Shown one piece after another: positions 10,553-21,470 of a DNA stretch of 64,000 nt; the stretch's first letter is position 1; each line of letters opens with the position of its first letter. The stretch is taken from assembly GCA_963920705.1 (NCBI GenBank), contig OY987230.1, positions 8,627,185 to 8,691,184 on the forward strand, read 5' to 3'. Under the pieces are notes generated by a model. That model made no database searches, was not told the origin of the DNA, and worked only from the letters and a program-made list of their open reading frames with translations. Source of the stretch: Odiellus spinosus (taxonomy: Eukaryota; Arthropoda; Arachnida; Opiliones; Phalangiidae). Made by a program: the position numbers and the translations under genes.

Positions 10553-12319
10553 TTTAGTCGTTAGTACTGGTTTTGTTTTTGAATTAGGCTTAGTACAAAT
10601 CGTAAATGAAAATGACTCACGCGCGCGCGCATTTTCCCTTTTTTTAGCCACCAATCACGAGCCACGGTTTTCGCGGGCTTTTCGCCTAGCAACAAAGCTC
10701 GCGCCATGTATTCGCGGGCTTAAAAAAATCTAGCCGAGCTTTGTTAACTGGTTCTAAATTGATAAACAAAAATTTAATTTATTAAACAGTAAGCTTTTTT
10801 TTATTGGCATTCTTTATCGTTAACTGAAAATTGCATTCACTGGGTTCTTCTACTGGGGTAGCCCTCTTTAGCCGTCCAATTTTGACTATTATCACATTAT
10901 ATTCACCCCAATTCAACGTAATTAAAAAGTTGGCAAGATTTTCTTATCATTTGGTTTTTTAACTTTAATATTATATCTCTTCTCGGCCTATATAAGCGAG
11001 ATTTACAGATGCGGTACTCATAGATGCACAGCACCAATGGGTGGTTTACGTTTACGTTAGCGTTTAAAATTGTTACGAACCCTCTCGCTTGCAAGATGTT
11101 GTCGTCTTCAATTGTTTCGGCAATCGTTTCTCACCTATATTTCGGTGATAAAAGACCTCTTTCTCACGATCTTTTGGGTAGAGTACTCGAATAAACCGAG
11201 GCGATTGAATTTAAATCGCATTACCTAGAAATGTGGCTAATTTAATATATTATGTCTCTGGAAAAACATTTCACAATAAAAGTTCTAGGGATTAAATATC
11301 ATTGAGTTGGACTTCATATCCTGCCAAGTGCTCAATTTAACGTTCTCAATCTCAACTTTATTTTTTAAAACACTTGAGTTTTGCGACTAGGATGTGCTTT
11401 AGATCCAATAGCTTCGTCATTACTGCTACGTAAAGACGTTGCTATTGAGTAGTTAGCCAATTATTAAAGTCTGGATCTAAAGCACATCTAACGTAAGTAT
11501 ATTAAAAACTAAAGATTTAGAATGTTAAATAGGATAGGCGAAACGGAAATTGATGTCGGCGAGTTAAATAAACGGCCACATACTTCTGGTCTCCTGAATT
11601 ATGTTCTCTTGCTAAATAAAGAATTGTTTCGCCTTCCATGCCCATTTTTTCTATGCGATTCAATATTATAAATTTAATCCCTAGCTCGGTCTAACCCGTC
11701 CCTCTTGTAATATTTTAGGTATGGCTAGGTTAGTTAATCCCTCGTATTAGCCCATACCTCTTCCTAGTTAATCCCTCGAGCTACCCCGTCCATCTGGTAA
11801 TCTTTAAGGTAAGGCTAGGATAGTTAATCCCTCTAATTAGCCAATCCCTCCAACTAGTTATTCCTTAGCTCGGGCTATTTGTAATATTTTAGGTAAGGCT
11901 AGGTTAGGTTAGTTTATTCCTCGATTTAGCCCATCCTTTCAACTAGTTAATCCCTCGGGCTACCCATTCTAATCTTTAAGGTAAGGTTAAATTAATCCCT
12001 GGAAATAGCTCATCCCTCCAACTAGGTAATCCCTAGCTCGGGCTAACCCGTTCCTCTTGTAATATTTTAGGTAAGATTAGGTTAGGTAAGTTAATCAATT
12101 GAATTAGCCCATCCCTCTTTTACTACTTAGGTAAGGTTAGGTTAGTTAATCTCTGTCTTTCGAGATTTGTACCAGGGTCTCAATTACGAATAGATTGAAG
12201 CCTCAATTAAACGCTATAATTTTTATTCAGCATTAGTAAGAATTAAGGTTCAATAGACCTATAAAGCAAAATAGTGAAATGTGGAAAAGGTGTATATTTT
12301 TGGTGAAAAAGGGACAGAA

Positions 12320-12828
12320 ATTATACAAAAAAGAGGTTGCTTCGCACCCTTAAAAAAAACTCTTTATCTAACTCGAATCAAACCCGTGAAGGGACACAAA
12401 TTAATTGTTGGAGAAAGAGCAATTAAATATCTTTAAAATTATAGTTAGTAGATTTAGTCTACTACTTCAAAGATTTTATTATTATTATATATTTTCCAAA
12501 AAACGTATAAAGACGACCTAGGACTAATGATAAATATGTATACATTAAAGGAACTCCATCTTTAGCTAATTTTATTAGTGATACTGATAGAATTTAAAAT
12601 TAACATCAATGAGAGAGGAAGGTTACCTAGGTCGTCTTTATCCGTTTTTTGGAAAATATATAATAATAATAAAATCTTTGAAGTAGTAGACTAAATCTAC
12701 TAACTATAATTTTAAAGATATGAAATTGCTCCTCCTCTAACAATTAATTTGTGTCCCTTCACGGGTTTGATTCGAGTTAGATAAAGAGCCCTTTTTAAGG
12801 GTGCGAAGCAACCTCTTTTTTGTATAAT
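12320..12828. mobile_element. Foldback element in unit D
   Basis: Same element with D-specific substitutions in the left arm (for example ATTAATTGTTGGAG in place of ATTATTTGTTAGAG). In D the left arm matches the A/D form of the right arm, so arm co-evolution is visible. Confidence 0.9.
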
Positions 12829-12903
12829 CTAGTAATTTACTTACTCGCCGAATTAACGAATTCATCGGATTACAATTATGCTTTAGATATTATTCATTCT
12901 CTA

Positions 12904-13083
12904 ATGCCTGTTAAGACGCGAGAAAAATGTACTAGAAGTGTTTATGTCTTAATAGTTAAAGTGGAACATGGAGCTAAAAATGCAACAGATTTTGAATTCA
13001 TTTTCGGAATAACCGTGTCAAAAACCGTATTCGAGAATTTTCAAACAATTTTTAAAAGCGTTTTTGGTGAACATTTAAATTAA
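12904..13083 (+). other. 59-codon frame, unit D
   Basis: Open, with V-to-E in KTVFENF and two silent changes relative to A. Confidence 0.33.
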
Positions 13084-13913
13084 TTTCTAAACTTTAGTAA
13101 AATTTGAAAAAGAGTAAATTTAAATCAGGATCAATCATATTATTTTCAAGATCGTTTCCGAAATATATACATCTTGGTCTCCGTTTTAAATCGCAACAAA
13201 TATATAATCTTTCTAGCTGAACTCGAAAGATTTTAAAAATACAGATTTCACTATATAAGTCTCGCGTATGGTGATTATTATTGAAATAATTTCATCAGCG
13301 CAGATTGGAAAAGATCACGTCGACGGTATGTTGAAAGAAGAAATTGAAAACATGCACTTACAGTCTTGAATTAGAAACGGAATAAAGACACAATGTGTAG
13401 CAAAAAACATCATGTTTAATAACAATAAAAGAGGCGAGTTTCACTTTACAATTAGAAACGGAATTAAGACACAATGGGTAGCAAAAAACATCATATTTAA
13501 TAACAATAAAAGAGGCGAGTTACACTTTACAATTAGAAACTTAATAAAGACACAATGGGTACTAAAAAACATCGTATTTAATAACAATAAGAGGTTAGTT
13601 CACACTTTACAATTGACAGGATTTTAAAATACTCTTAACATATCTATTGAAACGCTATTTAAAAAACATGGAAAGTTTAGTTAAAAGCCCAAAATTTCTA
13701 AATAATTATTAAAATGCCGTATCTAATCCTTTTCAGTTAAAATTCACATATTTATCTCAATGCATATTTTCTATAAATAATTTATCATTATATAGGAAAT
13801 ACCCATTGAGAAAAAAATGTGAATTTAACGAAAAAGGTTTTTAGGTACCATATTTTAATAATAATTTAGAAATTTGGACTACATTTAGCAAATATTATAA
13901 GTTTTAAGTTTTA

Positions 13914-14591
13914 TTATTCTTTAACATACCCTCGGATTCTTTCGACGTGTTTAAGAGCCGCTTGTTCCCGTCTACGTTTAGTGCATTTGGCCGATGGTCC
14001 CGTGGCTTTTGGTTCGTTGCTAGTCGATTTAAGGTTATTACTCAAAGATTGATTTTCGGACTTACGTTTCTTCTCGATGTTGGCGATTCGAATTCGGGCG
14101 ATGTGCTGCTCAATTGATCGGGATTCTCGTTTAGTCAGACCTCTTACTTTCCTCTCATTCTCTTCTTTGACGTCAGCGGTGGCGAGATCCTTACGTATAG
14201 TGCCTGATTCCGAGATGGCATGGTTTGGGTCCTCGTCTTCGTGTTCTTCCCAGATGGTGTCCAGCATGGGCTTTTGGGCCACCTTTACTCGAACGTATCC
14301 GTCCTTCAATAAAATTTAAAAAATAGATAATTATCACGGAGTCTATCTTCAATAATAATGGGCATAGCTTACTTGTTTTAGCAATTCTTGTTGAATCAGT
14401 AGGCTCGTTGTCATCATATTTGATACTCTTCGTCTAGGGGGCTCGATGTTACGACTGTTTTTGAAAATGGATGTCATCAATCTCCGAAAACTGGAGGATA
14501 GGGGTCTTCTTCTCCGGTTGTAGCTTTTAACGATAATCATCGATAAATAAAATAACACGGCAATCAACGTTAAAAGGATTTCGTCCGCCAT
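13914..14591 (-). CDS. Two-exon gene, copy D: divergent 202-aa version
   Basis: Exon 1 is 14591-14373 (73 codons), the intron 14372-14304 (69 bp, CAA|GTAAGC donor) and exon 2 14303-13914 (129 codons plus stop). Relative to A-C, exon 1 has a net gain of 12 bases (four codons, around residue 42) and the intron has lost 5 bases. The length change in coding sequence is thus a multiple of three and the one in the intron is not. Substitutions include EEHEDED for EENEDED and VKEENER for VKEANER. A transposon insertion about 140 bp upstream of the ATG separates this copy from part of its presumed promoter, so it may be silenced. Function unknown. Confidence 0.55.
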
Positions 14592-14962
14592 TTTAGTCGT
14601 TAGTACTGGTTTTGTTTTTGAATTAGGCTTAGTACAAATCGTAAATGAAAATGACTCACGCGCGCGCTCATTTTCCCTTTTTTAGCCACCAATCACGAGC
14701 CACGGTTTTCGCGGGCTTTTCTTCTAGCAACCATAGCCTCCTCGATCACGCGCTTCGGCTGCGCTCGCGCTATAGAAGCCCCGGCAATCGGCCGAAAATC
14801 GCGAATAAATGAATTCTCGAGATTTACAAAACTCCCCCAAACTGATGCACGTCTCAAAGGGGGGAAACTGACCTAATTTGAAGGGTTTTGCCCTTTTCGG
14901 ATCTTTAATGATTTTTAAAAGCCACAATTAAAATATATGTTTTGCAAATTAGTTTATTTTAT

Positions 14963-15340
14963 CTCCCTAACCAGGTTTCATAATTTTAGGGTGATTAGTT
15001 TTTAAGTAAAAAAATTAAATATCAACGTAAGATTGTAGCGTGTGCAAAGCTTTACCGCGTACAATTTGGTGCTTCAATCATTAACTCTGGTAAGTTTTGA
15101 AATTTTGGGAGAGAAGTTTTCCTGCCATTTTCCAAATGCCATACATAGGTATTTAACTATAATGATAATAGATTAGTGTTAATCTACTCTCGTTATAGTT
15201 AAATAACTATGTATGGCGTTTTGAAAACGGCAAAAAAACTTCTCTCCCAAAATTTCACAACTTACACGCTACCACCTTACATTGATAATTAATTTTTAAT
15301 TTAAATTTATCACCCTAAAATTACGAAATCTGGTTAGGGA
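14963..15340. mobile_element. Nested hairpin MITE (378 bp)
   Basis: Inverted arms from TCCCTAACCAGGTTTCATAA to its partner ending TCTGGTTAGGGA, with an inner pair GGGAGAGAAGTTTT/AACTTCTCTCCC. It sits wholly within the 1,820-bp transposon. No clear TSD. Confidence 0.8.
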
Positions 15341-15766
15341 AATATTTCGCCTTACAACCCTATATTAGATTAAATAACTAGGTTTGGAAAAAATGTTGTT
15401 CGGGGCAATCTAATATTGGTATAAATATATTTTTTACAACATATTGATACTACTACTATCTGATCATAGGTTAAGATGGTGGTGAATGTTTTAAATTTAA
15501 AGAGAATCTCAAATTATTTGGGGACTCTCATTTCACAATGCTATTGTTTACGAAAATATTAAGGGATTTCTTACAAGTTAGTGTACAAGAATGTGATGTA
15601 CTACTAGGAAATAAATACCCATCATAGAGCTCTCAAAAGTTTTAGACAACTGTATCCTACGAAAAGACAAGAGAAGACCGCCGTATTTAGATTTTCGCGC
15701 CGAAACAGGGAAGAGTGGTTTGAAAACAGAGTTGTCCCGAATAGACGATAACATAAATTCCGACTA

Positions 15767-15960
15767 CGTCTCAACCTTGAAAAAATGTCCCATCTTCCGT
15801 ATAAACGGGTTCTATTTAACGGCTCTTTTTGTTAGTTTCAAGGTTGGAAAAAGTATAGAAAATCCTATACTTTGTATCAGCCTTGAAAAAAGGGACCATC
15901 TTCAATACAAACGGGTGCTTTTTAACGGTTCTTTTATTCGTTTCCAAGATTATTTTATAA
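15767..15960 (+). repeat. Dispersed repeat, copy 1 (CAACCTTGAAAAA family)
   Basis: Two related half-units (CAACCTTGAAAAAATGTCCC... and CAGCCTTGAAAAAAGGGACC...), each with AACGGGTTCTATTTAACGG-like sequence and CTTTTTGTTAGTTTC or similar. The same arrangement recurs at 36,687-36,898. The open frame across it (15,720-16,034) is a by-product. Confidence 0.7.
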
Positions 15961-16587
15961 TAAGGCCTATTATCCGGCTTCAAAATTTAGTAATTTCTCT
16001 CTCTTATCAATTCTCACAATTGCAACCTTATTAATTTTAACACTTGTTTTTGAGTAAAATAGTTTATTGTCATAGAATAAAAATCAAATCAGAGGGTGAA
16101 ATTAGAATATAAGTTTATAAATAGCATCTACAGCGTGACTGCAGTGCCTGTGTTAATGGATCAAGGCTTTAGATTTAAAAAGAACCCCGCGCAATAGGTG
16201 AAAACCGCAAAAAGCTCCGTCAGTAAAGAAAAATAATAGGTTCGCTAGTTTCAACAATTATTAACGCCAAATCTGTAATTCTCAAAGGCTTGGAATTAAT
16301 TTGTAAATTATCCGTACATACTTAATTAGATGTGGTTAAAAAATCAGGAAGCTGGAGCGTAAATTTAAAACTTTAGACAAGAATTTGTTTCTCCCCTCGA
16401 CTTTTCCCCCCTACATTTTAGTGCTTTTCCGCGCCGTCTTTTGGGGGAGTTTTAATTTCCCATTTATTCTCTCAAACACATGTTAATTTTTTTCTTTGCC
16501 GGGGCTTCTATAGCGCGAGCGCAGCCGAAGCGCGTGATCGAGGAGGCTATGTAGCAACAAAGCTCGCGCCATGTTTTCGCGGGCTTT

Positions 16588-16899
16588 TTGCCCTCCAGGC
16601 ACGAGCTGTATTTCGCTAGAATAAATGTACATTTACATTGATACTCTTGTTAAAATTGTTATAGTTGTCTTAAATAATTTTACACCTAACTCTTGTAGTC
16701 TATAATCTATCTTTATTGACCGTCATGTCCTAACTAAACAGGCTGTACAACTTTTATATACTATTTCCTTATCGTTATCTCGAGTTAAAGGTTCTTTTAA
16801 TTGTAGGCCACTTTATGTTTAAAAAGCTTTTATTTACAAAGTTAAAATATATATCTTGAAGCCTACAACTACATCACTCTGGACATTACAAGCGCTGTT
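16588..16899. other. No feature seen
   Basis: AT-rich single-copy-looking sequence directly right of the array; nothing recognised. Confidence 0.5.
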
Positions 16900-17110
16900 G
16901 AAGGCTGAAATAATATGATTGACCCGAATTAGTACTTAAATTTATTCAAATTTTACCCAACTTTAGAATTTAATTTAAACACCAAAAACGTGTTAACAAA
17001 TTGTTTTGAAAATTGTCGTATTGACATGGTAATTCCAAAAATAAATTCAAAATCTGTTCCATTTTTAGCTCCAAGTTTCCCTTTAATTATAAATAAGATT
17101 CTCCTTAAGA
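16900..17110 (-). repeat. Dispersed copy of a unit segment (relic)
   Basis: The reverse complement matches unit positions about 920-1150, including AATAATATGATTGA at one end and the LGAKNGTDFEFIFGIT coding relic. It is only about 310 bp from the array's end, so it may be a leftover of the same locus or an independent copy of a transposon that also entered the unit. Confidence 0.7.
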
Positions 17111-17383
17111 GAGGTGGTAGATTTTACATCTGTTACGTTTATGGTTCCGGTTTGTGCATGACGTTAGGCTTAAGAACTATAAGGTATATTATAAGGAAGA
17201 CTGAATGCTTTTTGGGGGTTGTGTAAGGCTTCTTCTCATAACCTTATTTAAAAATCTTGACAATCTTCTGTCGCCAGAATTGAGGGGTTGGGAGGGCAAT
17301 TATATAGGGGACGAAATATATACAAAGAGAAGGGCAGCGATGAAATTATTGACTTGTATTTCTGTTCAAGAGAGTTTCACTTT

Positions 17384-17490
17384 AGCGCGTTCATACTAAG
17401 CCTTGGAATCGATTTAAACCGTTTCAAAACCAGTTTCGGTTTGATTTTACCGTTTCAAATCGATTAAGAAATGCTAGTGTGACCGTAGCT
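17384..17490. mobile_element. Internally deleted AAGCTRCGKTCACACTAG MITE
   Basis: Only the end segments remain: GCGTTCATACTAAGCCTTGG at one end and CTAGTGTGACCGTAGC at the other, about 107 bp against about 300 bp for a fuller copy (18,668-18,965). Confidence 0.75.
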
Positions 17491-18667
17491 ATTGATTCAT
17501 AATGTTAAACCTCATAGACCTAAAATAAGCCTTGCCAACTGCTCTTTATACGTGTATACGTTATAACTACGAGTATATAGTTATTGATGTAATCCTAAGC
17601 TAACCACGTGACTGTTAATTTGGAATGCTACTGGAAACGGAAGAGGGGAACTGTTTGAGTGTGTGTGTTAGAGAGAGAGAAAGAGAAGACTTATACAGCT
17701 ACTCTTAAGAGACGTTCAGTCGCCTTGTGATTGAAAAATGATGCTTTTTTTATACTCTGGACTGCAGCCTTTTGTTATGTAAGAAGGGTTTCGGGGGTAA
17801 CGATCTTTAGAAGGAATTTCTATGAAGTTCACGTCTTCCTTGTCAAAATTGTATTAGGATAATATTAAATATTTAAAATTATTGATATTAATAGGGTTTT
17901 TTGAAAATTATATTTTTGAGTAATATACTCCAATCATTTTTAATTAAACTATATGATACACTTTTTCTATAAAGAATTTTCGTTTGGCACGCACCAATTT
18001 GTTAAGAAAATCGACGTTTAAAAATTCATGTTTGAAATAAAGTACGCACTGATAGGCCTAACTCCCTTGTTAATTAGTAAAGAATCGTGCATGCGGCTTT
18101 AAATTAAAATCGAAGCGCGAGTTTGATTATCTTTGATTTATTTGGGTTTGATTTAGGTTTACCTAGTTGTTTTAAGAGAGTTTACGATGTTCTTGCGATG
18201 TTTAAGTGAAGGGCTGTAGTTTTATTAGTGATTTTTTGACTTGTTTTAGCATACGCTATCAAAATAATCAAATGAAAACTTTTTTTTCTTGTTCCTTAAT
18301 GATCCTTTGAACAAAAATTCAGTTGGAGAGTAAAATTTCTATCGATTTCAGTTAGTCATTTGCCACTAGACTGATGGCCAGAATAGGAAAATAAATGTCT
18401 AACATTTTTGCACTTTGACCCAAATACTTAAAAATCACTTATCCGAAAATAATCAAAGGGATACTAGACTGTGGGAATAAGTACTTTTTAATCCATTTGA
18501 AAATATGCCCTAGAAACATTATCAAAACTCGCTGAATGTTTCGTGGTAATTATCAAAGTTCTGAAATTAGGCTGCTGGATATTTGTGGTTTATTTCAAAA
18601 GGACTCTATTACTGATGCGAATGAGAGCTCGTCTTTGAAATAGAACGCGAACCGAAAGAGATTCTTA
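17491..18667. other. No gene seen; GA-rich tract
   Basis: A short GTGT/GAGAGA tract near 17,658-17,690; otherwise AT-rich sequence with no long frame, splice pattern or repeat recognised. Confidence 0.5.
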
Positions 18668-18965
18668 AAGCTGCGTTCACACTAGGCCTTGGAATCGATT
18701 TAAACCGTTTCAAAACGTTTCGCTAGAGTCGTGTGAACAGGAAACCGTCTTTTCTCGAATCGATTTTATTCGATTTTTCGAAACTGCTTCGGGTACCAGT
18801 TTCATACTGATTCGGTTTCAACAACCGATAGATGAAGCTACGACAAATCGATTTATAAAGATTAAGTGTGAACGCAAGATGATTAAAACGATTCCTGCCG
18901 ATATGAATATCGGTTTGATTTTACCGTTTCAAACCGATCAAGAAATGCTAGTGTGACCGTAGCTT
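18668..18965. mobile_element. AAGCTRCGKTCACACTAG MITE, full copy
   Basis: About 298 bp with ends AAGCTGCGTTCACACTAGG and CTAGTGTGACCGTAGCTT. The interior is rich in ATCGATTT and CCGTTTCAAA. TA or TTA flanks other copies (for example 39,034). It abuts a second copy at a perfect palindrome CGTAGCTTAAGCTACG. Confidence 0.85.
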
Positions 18966-19391
18966 AAGCTACGATCATACTACCATCTCTTAATCGATTT
19001 GAAAAGATGTTTCGCCACGCGATCAAAATCGAGCAAAAGTCCGAAAATGAGCCATATATTAAAATGCAAATGGCCGTAACTTTTCTCTACGACCTCCTAG
19101 GCTTGTCCGACCTGTCCGACTTGTCCGACTTGTCCGACCTGTCCGACTTGTCCGACCAGTCCGACTTGTCCGACCTGTCCGACTTGTCCGACTTGACTTG
19201 TCCGACTTGACTTGTCCGACTAGTCCGACCTGTTCGATTTTTCGAAACCGCTTCGAGGACCAGTGTCATACCGATTTGGTTTCAACAACCGATAGATGAA
19301 GCTACAATAAATCGATTCCCGTTTACACAACTCCAGCGATACGTTTTGAAACGGTTTAAATCGATGCCAAGGCCTAGTATGAACGCAGCTT
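18966..19391. mobile_element. Second MITE copy, expanded by a 9-bp minisatellite
   Basis: Same family, placed end to end with the previous copy and inverted. Ends AAGCTACGATCATACTA and TAGTATGAACGCAGCTT. Its middle is replaced by a TCCGACTTG minisatellite (19,107-19,232). Confidence 0.85.
19107..19232. repeat. 9-bp minisatellite (TCCGACYTG)
   Basis: About 13-14 copies of TCCGACTTG or TCCGACCTG, with two 14-bp variants (TCCGACTTGACTTG). Produces artefactual SDLSDL-type frames on both strands. Confidence 0.95.
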
Positions 19392-19922
19392 TAGAAAAAG
19401 CGCTCGTGCAAGAGTCAAATTGGTTCACGCTACGATATTTCATTTCCATTAGAAATTAACTTTTCTGGAGAATATTTCAGTCTAAAATTTCTTCTTAGAA
19501 ACTGATTTAGGCTTAGCTAGTTTAGTTCGCGAATTTGATAATTAACTATGAATTATCGCGAAAACTGTGATGAATTTTGATATGGTGTTTACGTATAATT
19601 AAACAGCCCAAATCGAATTAAAATAGTTGATGTCAGTCTTCAACTATCAGGTAGAACGGACATTCCGTTCACAATGATTAGTTTTTAGCTTTATATCCCT
19701 CAATTAGTGGGTGTAGCGCTTATATTGTCCGTATGTTTATGGAAATGTGGGAAAAAACGAAAATAGGAAAGATCATATATTATAACAAAACGTGACTAAG
19801 AGGATCGGAGAATGAACTAACTGGACCATGAGTCGTTAAAGCCAATAAGCCAAATATCCTATTTGTAGATGAATTCCTAGTAAAACTGCCTTGAAAAATT
19901 CATTTCTGAGAATGTTTCCGTG
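19392..19922. other. No feature seen
   Basis: AT-rich; nothing recognised apart from the start of the 9-bp duplication at 19,923. Confidence 0.5.
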
Positions 19923-19931
19923 GACTTTACC

Positions 19932-20838
19932 AAAAATATATATAAAAACAGAAAGTGAATAACACGGCGCCTTTTCCAAAGGAAAACATGAAAAGATAGG
20001 GGCAAGGGGGGGATGACAGGGGCGGTTGATCCGCCTCATTTTCAACTACCAATCAAATTCGAACTAGGTTAGCTCATTGGAAACGTCATTTACGTGATGT
20101 AACAAACCGAAAATAGTTTTGGTACGCTAGCGGCTCCTGGCGAGTCCCGGGATTGTTAGGGAACTAGGAAGTTAGAATTCGTCTGCTCAACTAGGCTAAA
20201 GTTCGTATTTTTGGTTTAACGGTTTCTTTTGCCAACTTGCCTTATCGCGCGTCTCTTTAATTAAGTTTAATTGATACCGAGACTGTGTTGTGTTTGTTAT
20301 TGAAATGCCTCGAAAAAAAACAGCAGAACAGATAGCTTTTTCAGCCCAAAAGCCGAAAAATCAGAGCACCCAATATAATTTCTACGCAAAAGTTGGCCGG
20401 AATGTTGGTTTACAGACAATGGAAATATCAAAATATTCAAAATCTAAAACAGATTTTCGTAATGTGGCAGTCCAGTTTGATACCCTTGTAATGAAATGTG
20501 ACAAAATACTTGCTAAATTAATCTCTGACATTCTGATTCTGACTAGCCACCTTAGATCACATCACATTAAGCCTTGGAACTAAACTATCACAGACCGCCC
20601 GGCAGACGACGCGAAAGTAAAAAAATAAGTGAAGTTAGGGAACTACATTTTTTAGCCTATTTACGCATGTACCTTGTGTAAAACTACGCGACAGTAAATC
20701 TCCGCCGCGGCGAATGACTAACTCCTCCCATCACTCTGTATGGGGGTCGGAAATATAGAGCCGACTCTTGGAAAACTATCTTTTCATGTTATGGGTTAGG
20801 CGCCGTGTTATTCACTTTCTGTTTTTATATATATTTTT
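19932..20838. mobile_element. 907-bp MULE-like element, 40-bp TIRs, 9-bp TSD
   Basis: The ends are a perfect 40-bp inverted repeat (19,932-19,971 and 20,799-20,838; motif GTGAATAACACGGCGCC). A second inverted stretch, AACATGAAAAGATAG, lies just inside. GACTTTACC flanks both sides (19,923-19,931 and 20,839-20,847). A 9-bp TSD is typical of Mutator-like elements. The interior is GC-richer than its surroundings and holds a 92-codon frame rather than a transposase, so the element is non-autonomous. Confidence 0.9.
20305..20583 (+). CDS. 92-codon frame inside the MULE-like element, unknown
   Basis: ATG at 20,305 (GAAATGC context), TAA at 20,581. The predicted product starts MPRKKTAEQIAF, has a basic, glutamine- and asparagine-containing first half and a hydrophobic stretch (roughly residues 67-82). 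No domain recognised. The upstream 200 bp (20,100-20,300) is relatively GC-rich. It is far too short for a Mutator transposase. It could be a captured host exon, a remnant of an accessory gene, or a chance frame. Only one copy is visible, so coding status cannot be judged here. Confidence 0.35.
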   Translation: MPRKKTAEQIAFSAQKPKNQSTQYNFYAKVGRNVGLQTMEISKYSKSKTDFRNVAVQFDTLVMKCDKILAKLISDILILTSHLRSHHIKPWN

Positions 20839-20847
20839 GACTTTACC

Positions 20848-21470
20848 ACTTCCATCAAACTGACGAAGACCTTTCGAGGTATGGTTTTCATTGATGAACT
20901 TAGCCATCTTGTTTAGAGATAACAGGGAAGCGATTGAAATACTTTGTCCGTGACCTAATTCGAGATGAAATTGGCAATATATGTATATTCTATTGTTAAA
21001 AATTAGTTTCCAACTATCGAAAACTAAGGCGGAATAATTCACCATGTTAAACTTCCAAAGTACTAAAATAGTTTTTAAATTGTTTCTGAACATAACGACG
21101 TCTAGTGAGAATTTGGAATTTCAAACCTCTTTTGGGAATTTTTGGGGCAGTCTAATTGAAAAATATTTTGGTGATAATTAAATTTTTGAAATTCTTTTTG
21201 AACATTTCGAATTCTTTGAAGCGAAGAGAAAACAATATATTAAAATGTGTTACTAAACATATTACGCAGAATGAATTGACAAAAAAAAAGTTTAGTGTTT
21301 ATCTCGCATCAAGGGCAAGAATCAAATTACATAATTCTCTCTATTTACGTCTGTTTGTCGGTCGGAAACGCTAAAGTTTAGACGCGACGTTAACCAAATG
21401 AGGAAATTCGAAGTGAATTGATTCACAGTATTAAACTTTATTGGGAAAAAGCAGTACATGTAATTTCCCC
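20848..21470. other. No feature seen
   Basis: AT-rich with short open frames but no supporting signal. Confidence 0.5.

Larger units (their letters stand above)
8005..12006. repeat. Tandem array unit C (4,002 bp)
   Basis: Third unit, in register with A and B. Sub-features: 80-bp repeats 9347-9586, hairpin 9657-9845, gene 9882-10552, upstream GC-rich region 10604-10724, short hairpin 11391-11489, TTAGG-like block from 11676. Confidence 0.97.
14732..16551. mobile_element. 1,820-bp DNA transposon in unit D, 56-bp TIRs, 7-bp TSD
   Basis: Perfect inverted ends of 56 bp starting CATAGCCTCCTCGATCACG (14,732-14,787 and 16,496-16,551). TAGCAAC precedes (14,725-14,731) and follows (16,552-16,558). 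Units A-C show the uninterrupted target CTAGCAACAAAGC. Further in, AAACTCCCCCAAA is also inverted. A 7-bp duplication with ends starting CA would fit a P-type or Dada-type element. I see no transposase, so it is non-autonomous. It holds another hairpin (14,963-15,340) and a repeat shared with 36.7 kb. Confidence 0.92.
12007..16587. repeat. Tandem array unit D, partial and interrupted
   Basis: The most divergent unit. It runs in register to 14,731, is interrupted by a 1,820-bp transposon (14,732-16,551), resumes at 16,552 and loses similarity after about 16,587, at the second of two direct CGCGGGCTT motifs that flank this part of the unit. The 3' 1.3 kb of the unit is therefore missing. D has its own indels: a changed 5' part of the 80-bp repeat block (13,345-13,420), 12 extra bases in exon 1 and 5 fewer in the intron. 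Its 190-bp hairpin is at 13,689-13,877. Confidence 0.93.

Noticed and set aside
1..16587. CRISPR or prokaryotic interpretation of the repeats
   Set aside because: Unit size, introns, poly-T tracts and MITEs are eukaryotic; no spacer-repeat pattern.
19007..19269. SDLSDL and SDKSDR repeat proteins on both strands
   Set aside because: Shadow of the 9-bp TCCGACTTG minisatellite.
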